A DNA stretch of 64,000 nucleotides from Sepioteuthis lessoniana (taxonomy: Eukaryota > Mollusca > Cephalopoda > Myopsida > Loliginidae): positions 161,406,742-161,470,741 of the forward strand of contig OY757904.1 in the NCBI GenBank assembly GCA_963585895.1, in the 5' to 3' direction. Below, piece after piece: positions 59,601 through 63,140 of the stretch. How positions within the stretch are numbered: position 1 is the stretch's first letter; the number at the start of each line of letters is the position of its first letter. The notes beneath the pieces were generated by a model that saw only the letters and a list, made by a program, of their open reading frames with translations, was not told the DNA's origin and made no database searches. Both the position numbers and the translations under genes were made by a program.

Positions 59601-59685
59601 TTCATATCTTTTGAATCATCGTCATCATCATCATTGCTTGTTGATTTGGAACTGTGTGGAAGATCAGAGGATGTTTTGGATGTAA
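13092..59685 (-). CDS. LIG3: DNA ligase III, 18 coding exons, 5' end outside window
   Basis: ATP-dependent DNA ligase that seals nicks in single-strand-break and base-excision repair (with XRCC1) and in mitochondrial DNA. Exons join as 59685-59458, 58611-58505, 57003-56959, 53900-53814, 52342-52263, 50365-50288, 48361-48193, 44340-44185, 42640-42509, 35361-35282, 34353-34266, 33625-33548, 28552-28429, 27808-27444, 23392-23144, 16204-16113, 14243-14171 and 13202-13092. This gives 779 codons plus TGA with every phase consistent. In order they carry the DNA-binding domain, nucleotidyl-transfer motifs I (KYDGERV), III, IIIa, IV ([10 protein letters not shown]) and V (HWLKVKKDY), motif VI (ISIRFPR), a charged linker, and a BRCT domain. 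The match to vertebrate LIG3 as I remember it is nearly continuous. The PARP-type zinc finger and start codon are not seen and should lie past 64,000. All introns are GT-AG except 16112-14244, which is AT-AC. Confidence 0.96.
13755..13790. repeat. AT dinucleotide microsatellite
   Basis: A run of about 17 AT units in the last LIG3 intron. Other AT runs lie at 10,758-10,776, 11,655-11,682, 15,648-15,676 and 30,024-30,046. Confidence 0.9.
13861..14125. repeat. 119-124-bp direct tandem duplication plus inverted partial copy
   Basis: Two nearly identical units start at 13,872 and 13,991, with a truncated third from about 14,115. The second unit has one extra AATGC. The core (ATTCAGAGGATGTATTAATT...GTTAAACCACCTTC) appears inverted and diverged at about 13,650-13,715. 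The array sits in the last LIG3 intron, about 45 bases past the donor of exon 14243-14171. Confidence 0.85.
14171..14243 (-). CDS. LIG3: LIG3 exon: middle of BRCT domain, AC acceptor
   Basis: 73 bases; the intron ends AAC rather than AG. The first base completes GC|T (Ala), then [20 protein letters not shown] and KGIN, collinear with [20 protein letters not shown] of the vertebrate BRCT. Donor GTAAGT from 14170. No AG acceptor lies close upstream on the minus strand. Confidence 0.9.
14244..16112 (-). other. LIG3: U12-type AT-AC intron inside LIG3 BRCT coding region
   Basis: 5' splice site ATATCCTTTT at 16112-16103, branch-site-like TCCTTAAC at 14260-14253, and intron end AC at 14245-14244. 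The probable branch A (14254) is 10 bases from the last intron base, the short spacing typical of minor-spliceosome introns. The junction restores GC|T TTT AAT GGT in frame between conserved BRCT segments. The 1,869-base intron also carries an AT microsatellite at 15,648-15,676. Confidence 0.88.
16113..16204 (-). CDS. LIG3: LIG3 exon: first part of BRCT domain, U12-type donor
   Basis: 92 bases; acceptor TTTTCAG. Encodes [20 protein letters not shown] and then [11 protein letters not shown], aligning with the LLDIFTGVRLYLPP...RRYFVAF start of the LIG3 BRCT domain. No GT donor fits. The exon ends GC| followed by ATATCCTTTT, the consensus U12 AT-AC donor. Reading on into the intron adds only four codons (YPFL after the split Ala) before TGA. 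Confidence 0.9.
16250..16540 (-). mobile_element. tRNA-derived SINE, family B, most complete copy
   Basis: On the minus strand it begins TACGTGGTGTAATTGTTATC (A-box region), with B-box-like GAGTTCAAATCCTGG about 50 bases on. The body follows (CTTGGGAAAGGTATGAATCC, GGGTAAATAGTAGGACAGAC, CTAGTCTAGGAGAAGGAAAA) and it ends TTGACCTTGTGTCATATCCT...GGTAAATAG. The same body recurs at 30.7, 49.8, 50.7 and 55.2 kb. The element starts only about 46 bases before the acceptor of LIG3 exon 16204-16113. Confidence 0.75.
16634..20366 (+). mobile_element. Ty1/Copia LTR retrotransposon fossil
   Basis: LTR-like ends share CTAAAAACAAGATGGCTAC (16,691-16,709 and about 20,333-20,351) over roughly 90 bases, with about a dozen differences, so it is old. 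Next to the left end is GGTTGTGGGCCCAG (16,724-16,737), which matches the anticodon-side primer site used by Copia elements (initiator tRNA-Met half-molecule). A polypurine run AAAATAGAGGGGG (about 20,130) precedes the right LTR, estimated at 20,144-20,366. Inside, gag-like sequence is followed by reverse transcriptase ([28 protein letters not shown]) and Copia RNase H ([42 protein letters not shown]). It is broken, with many breaks, and lies in a LIG3 intron in the opposite direction. Confidence 0.85.
19010..19857 (+). pseudogene. Copia reverse transcriptase end and RNase H region
   Basis: The best preserved part of the Copia fossil. The C-terminal reverse transcriptase/connection region ([38 protein letters not shown]) is followed at about 19,588-19,857 by the RNase H region ending [12 protein letters not shown], the usual end of Copia pol. 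Confidence 0.85.
20384..21815 (+). mobile_element. LINE copy (reverse transcriptase to 3' end)
   Basis: Decayed non-LTR reverse transcriptase in the plus direction. Visible blocks are [29 protein letters not shown]...[15 protein letters not shown] (around 20,900-21,000), [52 protein letters not shown] and the [19 protein letters not shown] tail (about 21,530-21,600). It ends with a GACATGATGATGA tail near 21,812. This is the longest copy of the family in the window and shows several in-frame stops and shifts. It lies directly after the Copia fossil. Confidence 0.8.
21816..23143. other. LIG3 intron, mostly unidentified
   Basis: Contains a short piece of SINE family B at about 22,030-22,080 (ACCTTGAGTCACATCCTACC). 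At 22,212 TTAACCCTTAGAACCCCGAG resembles a piggyBac-like end, but no partner was found. A tRNA-like retroposon lies at 22,612-22,925 (separate entry). No coding region seen. Confidence 0.45.
22612..22925 (+). mobile_element. tRNA-headed retroposon with CTGAAGA-GGCC hairpin motif
   Basis: A tRNA-like head (GGCGTAACACTTATAGGC) with a B-box-like GGTTCAATCCT at about 22,671-22,681 is followed by a body containing CACCTGAAGAAGGCCAG, then GGCCAAAACATTG, about 22,820-22,860. The two GGCC blocks can pair. It looks like a SINE or a composite of a SINE head and another element's 3' region. Family unknown to me. Confidence 0.45.
23144..23392 (-). CDS. LIG3: LIG3 exon: charged linker between ligase core and BRCT
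   Basis: 83 codons, phase 0 at both ends; acceptor TTTTTAG, donor GTTTGT. Starts ELYKASKE, matching the LKELYQLSKE register, then becomes Lys/Glu/Ser-rich with basic clusters (VLKRKL, VKVKKPK) that could act as nuclear localisation signal. Low conservation is normal for this linker. Confidence 0.88.
23870..23950 (+). repeat. tRNA-like SINE head fragment
   Basis: GGGCCTTGTGGCATAAAAGT (A-box-like) and AAATTCAAATCCT (B-box-like) at tRNA spacing. No body matching families A or B follows; the next recognisable sequence is the Gypsy fossil on the other strand. Confidence 0.35.
25123..25450 (-). pseudogene. Gypsy aspartic protease region
   Basis: Contains the active-site motif [10 protein letters not shown], the later [18 protein letters not shown] strand, and a hydrophobic [12 protein letters not shown] block before the end, as in retropepsins of Ty3/Gypsy elements. 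Part of the fossil at 23,985-26,400. Confidence 0.75.
25524..26162 (-). pseudogene. Gypsy gag region
   Basis: Starts around [11 protein letters not shown] and keeps the [19 protein letters not shown] and [16 protein letters not shown] blocks typical of a retrotransposon gag capsid family. It ends near a Cys-containing stretch that may be the remains of a zinc knuckle. Confidence 0.7.
27000..27238 (+). repeat. LINE 3'-tail remnant
   Basis: Degenerate match to the 3' portion of the LINE family at 20.4-21.8 kb (AACAAACTAATAAGCAATGT, AGTTCTGTGCTGACACTGGA), ending with a CATCATCATGAT tail at about 27,225-27,236. Confidence 0.55.
27444..27808 (-). CDS. LIG3: LIG3 exon: OB-fold with motif VI
   Basis: Longest exon seen (365 bases, 121 codons after the split one); acceptor GTCAG, donor GTAAGT. 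Contains [64 protein letters not shown] and [17 protein letters not shown]. The last is motif VI. Strongly conserved with vertebrate LIG3 throughout. Confidence 0.97.
28429..28552 (-). CDS. LIG3: LIG3 exon with motif V
   Basis: 124 bases; acceptor TTGCAG, donor GTAAAT. Encodes [20 protein letters not shown] (motif [10 protein letters not shown]) and then [18 protein letters not shown], the start of the OB-fold. Ends with one base of a Gly codon. Confidence 0.96.
28553..30599. other. LIG3 intron, nothing recognised
   Basis: AT-rich, with no coding signal on either strand. An AT microsatellite lies at 30,024-30,046. Confidence 0.6.
30600..30925 (+). mobile_element. SINE family B, degenerate copy
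   Basis: The head (TGGTGTAGTTAGCATAACAG) appears partly duplicated. The body matches family B (TGCATTTCACATCACACTAA, CCTTGGGAAAAGGTATAAAT, GGGTAAATAGTAGGGAAGAT) and it ends TTTGACCTTGTGTCACATCC...GGGTAAATA. Confidence 0.6.
31110..33045. repeat. ~1.9-kb minisatellite, 26-bp unit, pure purine/pyrimidine bias
   Basis: Roughly 70-80 units with the core TCTATTCTTTTCTTCTTTC followed by one of CAATCTCA, TATCTCA or CATCTCA. The full unit is 26 bases and shorter ~21-base variants (CATATTTTCTTCTTTCAA) are interspersed, mostly before 32.6 kb. The plus strand is pyrimidine-rich and the LIG3-sense strand purine-rich (GAAAGAAGAAAAGAATAGA). It lies in the intron between exons 33625-33548 and 28552-28429. 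Three units span 78 bases and the unit lacks stops, so long reading frames here are by-products. Confidence 0.95.
33548..33625 (-). CDS. LIG3: LIG3 exon with motif IV
   Basis: 26 codons, phase 0 at both ends; acceptor TTCAG, donor GTAAGT. Encodes [19 protein letters not shown] and [17 protein letters not shown] is nucleotidyltransferase motif IV. The minisatellite at 31.1-33.05 kb lies about 0.5 kb downstream in the following intron. Confidence 0.95.
33960..34135. repeat. GC-richer unidentified repeat fragment
   Basis: The stretch TAGGGCTCACCTGATGTTCA to GCGTCCCAAAAGGGAAACAC stands out in base composition from the AT-rich intron and looks like an element fragment. I do not recognise the family. 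Confidence 0.3.
34266..34353 (-). CDS. LIG3: LIG3 exon: adenylation domain
   Basis: 88 bases; acceptor TTAAAG, donor GTAAGT. The first base completes a Leu codon, followed by [20 protein letters not shown] and MFSEMQHIT, collinear with the CERRKFLHDNMVEI...MFSEM segment of vertebrate LIG3. Confidence 0.92.
35282..35361 (-). CDS. LIG3: LIG3 exon: adenylation domain, motif IIIa
   Basis: 80 bases; acceptor TTTCAG, donor GTGAGT. Encodes [20 protein letters not shown] and then [14 protein letters not shown] is the motif IIIa region. The 7.1-kb intron upstream of it holds the I-like LINE. Confidence 0.94.
35581..35650. repeat. compound CT / CA microsatellite
   Basis: About 22 CT units followed after CACATA by about 10 CA units, in the LIG3 intron upstream (gene sense) of exon 35361-35282. 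Confidence 0.95.
36106..36486 (-). pseudogene. LINE RNase H and C-terminal region
   Basis: Contains [18 protein letters not shown], the C-terminal RNase H motif with the conserved His and Asp. The I-group tail follows ([20 protein letters not shown]), in which a Cys/His cluster is common. Confidence 0.8.
37422..38305. mobile_element. 884-bp unidentified insertion inside the I-like LINE
   Basis: The LINE reverse transcriptase is interrupted between [10 protein letters not shown] on its 5' side and [18 protein letters not shown] on its 3' side. CTAATAT flanks the segment at 37,415-37,421 and 38,306-38,312. The left end can form a hairpin (AATGAAGTAT...ATACTTCATT). No protein of known type is seen. 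A 91-codon minus-strand reading frame (37,739-37,464) is not recognisable. Confidence 0.5.
38306..38777 (-). pseudogene. LINE reverse transcriptase fragments
   Basis: A first frame gives [20 protein letters not shown] and [13 protein letters not shown] second gives [20 protein letters not shown] and [16 protein letters not shown]. These are RT motifs 2a-5 with the catalytic YVDD. The two parts are in different frames, so the copy is defective, and the RT is interrupted at 38,305. Confidence 0.8.
39560..39928 (-). pseudogene. LINE apurinic-type endonuclease fragment
   Basis: [20 protein letters not shown] with the catalytic GDFN/H block, then [14 protein letters not shown] and the [11 protein letters not shown] end (conserved DH near the C terminus of these nucleases). 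The upstream half continues only to about 40,090. Confidence 0.8.
40596..42508. other. LIG3 intron, nothing recognised
   Basis: AT-rich intron sequence with no supported gene. A GTT trinucleotide run lies at about 42,418-42,434, next to exon 42640-42509. Confidence 0.6.
42509..42640 (-). CDS. LIG3: LIG3 exon: adenylation domain, motif III
   Basis: 44 codons, phase 0 at both ends; acceptor TTGTAG, donor GTGAGT. Encodes [26 protein letters not shown] (motif III region with the conserved acidic residue) and [11 protein letters not shown]. Confidence 0.96.
43070..43327 (+). mobile_element. SINE family A, copy 2
   Basis: tRNA-like head with A-box TGGCATAATGGTTAGAGTG and B-box GGTTCAATCCC (about 43,123-43,133). 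The family A body (GGTACTTGATGCCGCCTTGC, CCTCCCCTACACCTCGGTGT, GTAGTAGCTATTGAAAG) ends in TTTACTTACTTTACTTTT. Confidence 0.8.
44185..44340 (-). CDS. LIG3: LIG3 exon with catalytic lysine (motif I)
   Basis: 52 codons, phase 0 at both ends. It carries motif I in [18 protein letters not shown]. The Lys of KYDGER is the residue that forms the covalent AMP adduct in this enzyme family. It continues with [15 protein letters not shown], collinear with vertebrate LIG3. The catalytic core is intact here, which argues for a functional gene. Confidence 0.97.
44943..45590 (-). mobile_element. LINE-derived non-autonomous element, copy 2 (648 bp)
   Basis: On the minus strand the 5' terminus GCCCAGTTGGTTGGGGCTGT (45,590) is followed by CTCTGCAGAGG and the CCTGATAGGGCCCTATC module. 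A variable array of ~45-60-base units built on CAAACAATTCAGTTTAG (plus strand) comes next. The 3' end GATATGCCATAAAAACCAACC is shared with the I-like LINE. It has both LINE ends but no endonuclease or reverse transcriptase. Confidence 0.7.
46061..46091. repeat. perfect 11-bp inverted repeat
   Basis: TTTGATCATCA (46,061-46,071), a 9-base spacer, then TGATGATCAAA (46,081-46,091). Could form a hairpin; function unknown. Confidence 0.7.
46623..46963. mobile_element. MITE, 341 bp, long terminal inverted repeats, TA target
   Basis: The left end (CCCGGTGATGATAATAAAA then TTGAAATTGATGTGATGTCA) and the reverse complement of the right end (GGCAATGATAAAAATGAAAT then TGATGTGATGTCACC) match over about 40 bases. 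The element is flanked by TA at 46,621-46,622 and 46,964-46,965, consistent with a Tc1/mariner-type source. No transposase is inside. Confidence 0.75.
47171..48150. mobile_element. TIR-flanked element of about 980 bp, decayed
   Basis: GAGGTGCTCCAAAATTAATG near 47,173 matches, inverted, the right end near 48,150 (GAGGATGCTCCAAAAGTAAA on the minus strand) over about 25 bases. The interior is non-repetitive and might be decayed transposase, but I recognise no motif. The target duplication is unclear. The right end lies about 40 bases from the donor of LIG3 exon 48361-48193. Confidence 0.55.
48193..48361 (-). CDS. LIG3: LIG3 exon: end of DNA-binding domain, linker to adenylation domain
   Basis: 169 bases; acceptor AG 48363-48362, donor GTAGGT from 48192. 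Encodes [29 protein letters not shown] and [10 protein letters not shown], all collinear with LIG3. A TIR-flanked element (47,171-48,150) ends about 40 bases past the donor. Confidence 0.95.
49243..49503 (+). mobile_element. SINE family A, copy 3
   Basis: Cleanest tRNA-like head of the family: GCTCGTTGGCCTAGTGGGTA (A-box TGGCCTAGTGGG) and GATTCAATCCCAGG (B-box). The family A body follows (GGTACTTGATACCTCCTTGC, CCTACACCTTGGTGTAGTAG) and it ends near 49,503. Confidence 0.8.
49750..49960 (-). mobile_element. SINE family B, 3' part
   Basis: Plus-strand ATTTACCCAACCCCTCTGCA, TGTGACACAAGGTCAATTTT and CTACTATTTACCCACAACC are the reverse complement of the family B body. The tRNA head is absent. Confidence 0.6.
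50288..50365 (-). CDS. LIG3: LIG3 exon: DNA-binding domain
   Basis: 78 bases; acceptor TTTTAG, donor GTAAGT. After the split codon it encodes [20 protein letters not shown] and then SGAKH, almost identical to the vertebrate [17 protein letters not shown] segment. Ends with two bases (AT) of a split codon. Confidence 0.95.
50590..50810 (+). mobile_element. SINE family B, 3' part
   Basis: Body of family B (GCCTTAGGGAAAGGCATGAA, GGGTAAATAGTAAGGTAGAT, CCAGTCTAGGAGAAGGAAAA, TTGACCTTGTGCCACATCCT) without the tRNA-like head. Confidence 0.65.
51666..52240 (-). mobile_element. internally deleted mariner-type element
   Basis: Imperfect TIRs of about 35 bases (GGGTGAGTCAAAGATTTTGC at the left; GGGTGTCTCAAAAGTTTTGT read from the right) lie between TA dinucleotides at 51,664-51,665 and 52,241-52,242. 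The minus strand keeps an N-terminal helix-turn-helix piece ([38 protein letters not shown]; 51,960-51,800) typical of mariner transposases. The catalytic domain is gone. Confidence 0.75.
52263..52342 (-). CDS. LIG3: LIG3 exon: DNA-binding domain
   Basis: 80 bases; acceptor TTATAG, donor GTAAGC. Encodes [17 protein letters not shown] followed by LRCLSKIAK. It leaves two bases of a split codon, which the first base of exon 50365-50288 completes. An internally deleted mariner (51,666-52,240) sits only about 20 bases beyond its donor. Confidence 0.94.
52343..53813. other. LIG3 intron, nothing recognised
   Basis: AT-rich non-coding sequence. The 52,740-53,220 part has a slightly different, more complex composition that could be an old element remnant; no family was identified. 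Confidence 0.5.
53814..53900 (-). CDS. LIG3: LIG3 exon: DNA-binding domain
   Basis: 29 codons, phase 0 at both ends; acceptor TTTCAG, donor GTATGT. Begins [12 protein letters not shown] and ends STITLQE, matching the GDVSETIRVFFE...LLTIQEV stretch of vertebrate LIG3. Confidence 0.94.
54480..54990. repeat. GC-richer unidentified repeat in LIG3 intron
   Basis: This block (GGACTCGGGTTGCTTACAGA to TAAGTGAGCCCATCTGACTA) differs sharply from the AT-rich surroundings and includes an AAT trinucleotide run near 54,585. It could be a solo LTR or another element fragment; no diagnostic motif was found. Confidence 0.35.
55140..55350 (-). mobile_element. SINE family B, degenerate copy
   Basis: Plus-strand GGATACAACACAAAGTCAAT, AAGCAGAGTAGAGCTGATCT and GATTTCATTTCCTACAATAA correspond to the reverse complement of family B, including part of the head at its right side. 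Badly decayed in the middle. Confidence 0.5.
55386..56042 (-). mobile_element. LINE-derived non-autonomous element, copy 3 (657 bp)
   Basis: Same organisation as 44,943-45,590. The minus-strand 5' end is CCCAGTTGGCTGGGGCTGGA (about 56,042), with the CTCTGCAGAGG and CCTGATAGGGACCTATC modules. An array of at least six CAATTCAGTTTAG-based units follows (55,480-55,815), then a 3' end with GATATGCTATAAAACCCAAC and CCAA tetranucleotides (55,386-55,402). Confidence 0.7.
56765..56900 (-). repeat. 3'-end fragment of the I-like LINE family
   Basis: Plus-strand TTTAATGGCATATCAATGTT, GGGTTATTTAATGCCAAAGC. A second, very similar fragment lies at 57,705-57,800, and both share the downstream AACAGTAGTGATA block. 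The two may be 5'-truncated insertions of one subfamily. Confidence 0.6.
56959..57003 (-). CDS. LIG3: LIG3 micro-exon (15 codons), DNA-binding domain
   Basis: A 45-base in-frame exon with acceptor TTTGCAG and donor GTAAAC. It encodes [15 protein letters not shown], collinear with IFNCNPDDMARDLEQ of vertebrate LIG3. Both ends are phase 0, so skipping it would not shift the frame. Confidence 0.93.
57559..57665. repeat. 32-bp tandem repeat, about 3.3 copies
   Basis: Unit with TTATATCACAATTCTAA and ATATTACACAACA, repeated at 57,559, 57,591, 57,623 and 57,655. The copies are nearly identical, so it is young. Confidence 0.9.
57705..57800 (-). repeat. 3'-end fragment of the I-like LINE family
   Basis: TTTAATGGCATATCAATCTT and AAGTTATTTAATGACAAAGC on the plus strand, followed by AACAGTAGTGATAATATCTA. 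Parallel to the fragment at 56,765-56,900. Confidence 0.6.
58505..58611 (-). CDS. LIG3: LIG3 exon: DNA-binding domain
   Basis: Acceptor AG 58613-58612, donor GTAAGT from 58504. Encodes [20 protein letters not shown] and then [13 protein letters not shown], close to the vertebrate LIG3 segment with LLLPGVIKTVYNLN. The first two bases complete an Asp codon from the previous exon and the exon ends in phase 0. Confidence 0.95.
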
Positions 59686-60630
59686 CTGAGAAACAAAGAA
59701 AAAATTTAGAATATAAAAATGTTCATATAAAATATAATGAAATTGGACAGCCCATCAAATATAGGGTGTTATAATACCAAAGAAAGATATTTCATTATTA
59801 ATGCACAGAAAATACCTTTTTTAAATTGGATTTAGTGAATATAAAATGGATTTTTAAATAGAGTCCACTGAGAAAAGAAAAGGGTTTTTGAATTTTTTAA
59901 AATCAGTGAACACATGCCAAGTAATTCAGATTTTTTAAATATACCAAATTAAACATGTTTACAAGTAAAAACAATCAGATTTTAGGATAAAAATTTCTTT
60001 TAAATCTATTTTCTTCCTTATCACTCAAGATAGATTCATGAAAATTCACTGAGTATGTTTTTATATAGGGAATAATATGATACTGTTCCTAACCAGAAAG
60101 ATGTTGTGACTATTCTAAATGACAGCCCCCAAAAATTCACATTTTGTTGTTATAGCAACAGAAAAAGCCATTATATAGTCAGTTATTAGTATTAATTTTT
60201 CATATTTTATAAATTTATATTGATCAATTTGTTCATAATTGCCATAAAAAGCATGCATTGTCCATACAGATTTACCCTCAAAATCAAACTGCCTTTAATG
60301 TAAAATTTACATGAGGACCAAGAAGATATTGCGTTTTATAATTACAGGAATAACTAAATAAATCTTTGATATTATAAACACTTGAAAAAAAAAACCCTTT
60401 GAAGTAAAAACCAAAATAAAGTTACTTATTTTACATCAAAGTTTTAAGATAATTTTAAAGTGTATATTTGTTTACTGTTAGATGTTAACCTCATGAAACA
60501 GCATTTTTTTTTTGAAAAGTTAGGATAAAATTGAGAATTTTACCAAAATAAATTAGATCTCAGAGAAAACACCAGCTTTTCTTTTATTCTAGTTTAGAAT
60601 TTGGTGTTTTGTTTTAAAAATGGTTACTTA
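58612..60630. other. LIG3 introns around the first visible exon
   Basis: Apart from exon 59685-59458 there is only AT-rich non-coding sequence, including an A run at 59,388-59,409. A degenerate copy of the 12.5-kb repeat lies at about 60,185-60,320. Confidence 0.5.
59458..59685 (-). CDS. LIG3: LIG3 exon: acidic/Ser linker and start of DNA-binding domain
   Basis: First LIG3 exon visible. The acceptor AG is at 59687-59686 and the donor GTAAAG starts at 59457. It begins with two bases of a split codon and ends with one (GGA G|gt). The N-terminal half is Ser/Lys-rich with a run of six Asp, as expected of the poorly conserved linker after the zinc finger. The C-terminal half ([19 protein letters not shown], then KGTAG) aligns with the first helices of the ligase DNA-binding domain. 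Confidence 0.93.
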
Positions 60631-61505
60631 CGAGGTGCATACAATAAGTTTCCAGACTTTTATCGTATGGGCACTTTTATTGATAGTACACACATGAAAC
60701 TCTAGTCCCCTTCGAAGTAATCTCCTCCGGCTGCAATACACTTGTTGTACCGTTCCAACAACTTCTGGAAGGCCCCATGGAAATCCTCTTGTGTGAGGGT
60801 GTCAATGTCCTTCATCACAGCCTCTTTCATCTCCTCAATTGTCTCTGAGCTTAGGGAATAACCAAAAGTCACAGGGAGCAAGGTCTGGACTATAGGGAGG
60901 CTGAGGAACTGTCTTGATGCCCATCTTGGTCAAATAGTCTGTGACAAGGATGGAGTTGTGGACTGGTGTATTGTCCTGGTGGAAATGCCACTGACCCGAT
61001 TTGAAGAGTGCTGGCCTCTTCCCAAGGAATCTCTTCCTTAACACCCTTAAAACCTCAACATAGTAACCGTAACCCTTTGGCCAATCAACTCTGGTGTATT
61101 GACTTCCTTACTCCTCCCAAATCTCTTATCCCTCACAGACTCCCTGCCTTCCTTGAATATTTTATGCCACTCAAAAACTGATGCTCAACTCATGCAAGAT
61201 GGTCTAAAAGCAGTCTGAAGCATTCCATACGTTTCTGTGACATTTTTTCCAGGTTTAAAACAGAATTTATTTGCATATTGTTCTTCTAAAGTGTCAGATT
61301 GCATTTTTGAAAATCACCAGCCGTGACAATCAGGCTTTAGTAGGGTGTATTCCAATTGCTGCTGTAGCTGTTCATTTGAACCTGAAATCATAAAACTTAG
61401 TATTCTCATAAGATGTATAGCAATAACATACTGAATTTTCAAGAGTCTACGGCAATTTTAAATGCCCATACAAAAAAAGTCTGGAAACTTATTGTATGCA
61501 CCTCA
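60631..61505 (-). mobile_element. mariner (DD34D) transposon, 875 bp, internally deleted
   Basis: TIRs of at least 26 bases (GAGGTGCATACAATAAGTTT then CCAGAC) match at both ends except for the terminal base. TA flanks lie at 60,629-60,630 and 61,506-61,507. The minus-strand transposase keeps its N-terminal part (FCFKPGKNVTETYGMLQTAF, VFEWHKIFKEGRESV) and C-terminal part (WHFHQDNTPVHNS...PPYSPDLAPCDFWLFP). The spacing between the Asp of QDN and that of PCD is 34 residues, the mariner signature. The middle with the first catalytic Asp is missing and the frame has a stop, so it is not autonomous. Confidence 0.9.
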
Positions 61506-61644
61506 TAACTATTAAACAAGTTTTCTTAAATTCAAGTTTCATTGAGATCTAATCTATTTTTGAAAAATTATCTAACAAATTTTTTCTATGTTGTATTAGT
61601 ACTATTGTATGATAGTACTACTTGAAATCAAATAAAACACTTAT

Positions 61645-61985
61645 AGAAAAAGCTAGATGAGAACTACACAAGTATGCTGTGTGTTGTAATGAAAAAATCC
61701 TGGAAGCAGCTCCCTACAAAATAGTTGTACAAACCTAACATCTCAGATGCCAACCAAGAAAGGTAAGCAAGACATGCTGGACATAGCTGGTGAAGAAAGG
61801 ACAAATTCATAAGCAACTTTCTCCAATGAAGTACTACACATGGACACACCAGTGTTGAACAACCAAGACAAATTTATATTTATCAGCTCTGGGTGTTATC
61901 TAGAGGACAAAACAAGTGTCTTGGTCAATTGGATAGTAAGAGAAAGTGAAATGAATCCATGCTGCCAGTATGCTTTGATGATGAT
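61645..61985 (+). repeat. LINE 3'-tail remnant
   Basis: Degenerate match to the tail of the LINE at 20.4-21.8 kb (AAGCTAGATGAGAACTACAC, CTATAAGC-like blocks, CAGCTCTGGGTGTTATCTAG), ending with GATGATGATGATG at about 61,977-61,990. Confidence 0.6.
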
Positions 61986-62084
61986 GATGAATCAACAATT
62001 TTTGAACTTTTTCAAAGGAGTTTTTACTTTTTTTAAATCAATAACTTAATTTGTCATTAAATATTTAACAGCTAAAGAATACTG

Positions 62085-63140
62085 GGTGATCCTTATTGTA
62101 AGATACTCTGGACCATTCTTACAATGGACAAGAAAGGACAAATGGACCAAAGTAAACTGAAGATGATGCATACGGCCTTGCAACCAAGAGATGACATAGA
62201 TTATATGTATCATAAAAAGGAGAAGGAAGAGGACTTACCAGCATTAAGAATTGCATAAATGCATCAACACAAGGTCTCAAAAGGTACAATTAAAAATAAC
62301 TACATACAGCAGCCAGTAAAAGCAAAAGCAACATAAGAACAAACAGAAAAACTAGAAAACAAATATGGAAAGAAAAACAACTGTATGGATATTTCAAGTA
62401 AAAAGACTGGCAAGATTGCATATAGGAAGACATGGCTAAGAAAGGTTAACATTAAGAGAAACAAAAGCTCCTTTCAAAATAGCAAAAATAATGCCATAAG
62501 GACCAATTATATTAAAGCAAAGATTGATAATAGACGACAGAATAGCAAGTGTAGGTTATGTGGTGACAAAGATGAAACAGTTATGTATATAAAAGATTGC
62601 AACAAACTAGCACAAAAGGAATACAACATTAGGCATGACTGAGTAGGAAAGAAAACTCACTGAGAATTTGTGCAAGAGATTAAAATTTGATAAAATTGGG
62701 AAATGCACAAACCAGAATCTGTCTGAGAGAATGAGACACATAACATTCTCAGAGATTTTGAAATACAAATGGATACCCTAAACTCAACCAGAAGACCAAA
62801 TCCATTATTAATTAATAAAAAAAAAAAAGAACTTGTCAACTAGTGTATTTTGCCATTTCAGCAGACAACTAAGGAAAAATAAAAGAAAACAAAACAATAG
62901 ACAAATACTTGAACCTTGCCAGAAAACTAAAAAAAAAAACTGTGGAATGTGATGGTGATACCAATTATAGTGTGCTTGGAATGCTTCCCAAAAGCTTGGA
63001 AAAAAAACTGAAGAAATCGGAAATGAGGGGAAGAATCAAAACCATCCAGATTATGGTATTGTTAAAATCAGACAGAATACTCAGAAGAGTCCTAATAACC
63101 TGAGGAGGCTTGCTATCATTCAGACTCTAGTGAAAGACCA
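62085..63140 (+). mobile_element. second LINE family, C-terminal region
   Basis: The plus strand carries decayed C-terminal reverse-transcriptase-associated protein. Blocks are KMMHTALQPRDDIDYMYH-like sequence near 62,160, NNAIRTNYIKAKIDNRRQNS, KCRLCGDKDETV with a CXXC knuckle (about 62,490-62,600), KLAQKEYNIRHD, NLARKLKKK, and IKTIQIMVLLKSDRILRRVL near 63,040-63,095. The copy has several frame breaks and no RT core. It is a different family from the 20.4-kb LINE and adjoins that family's tail. Confidence 0.7.
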
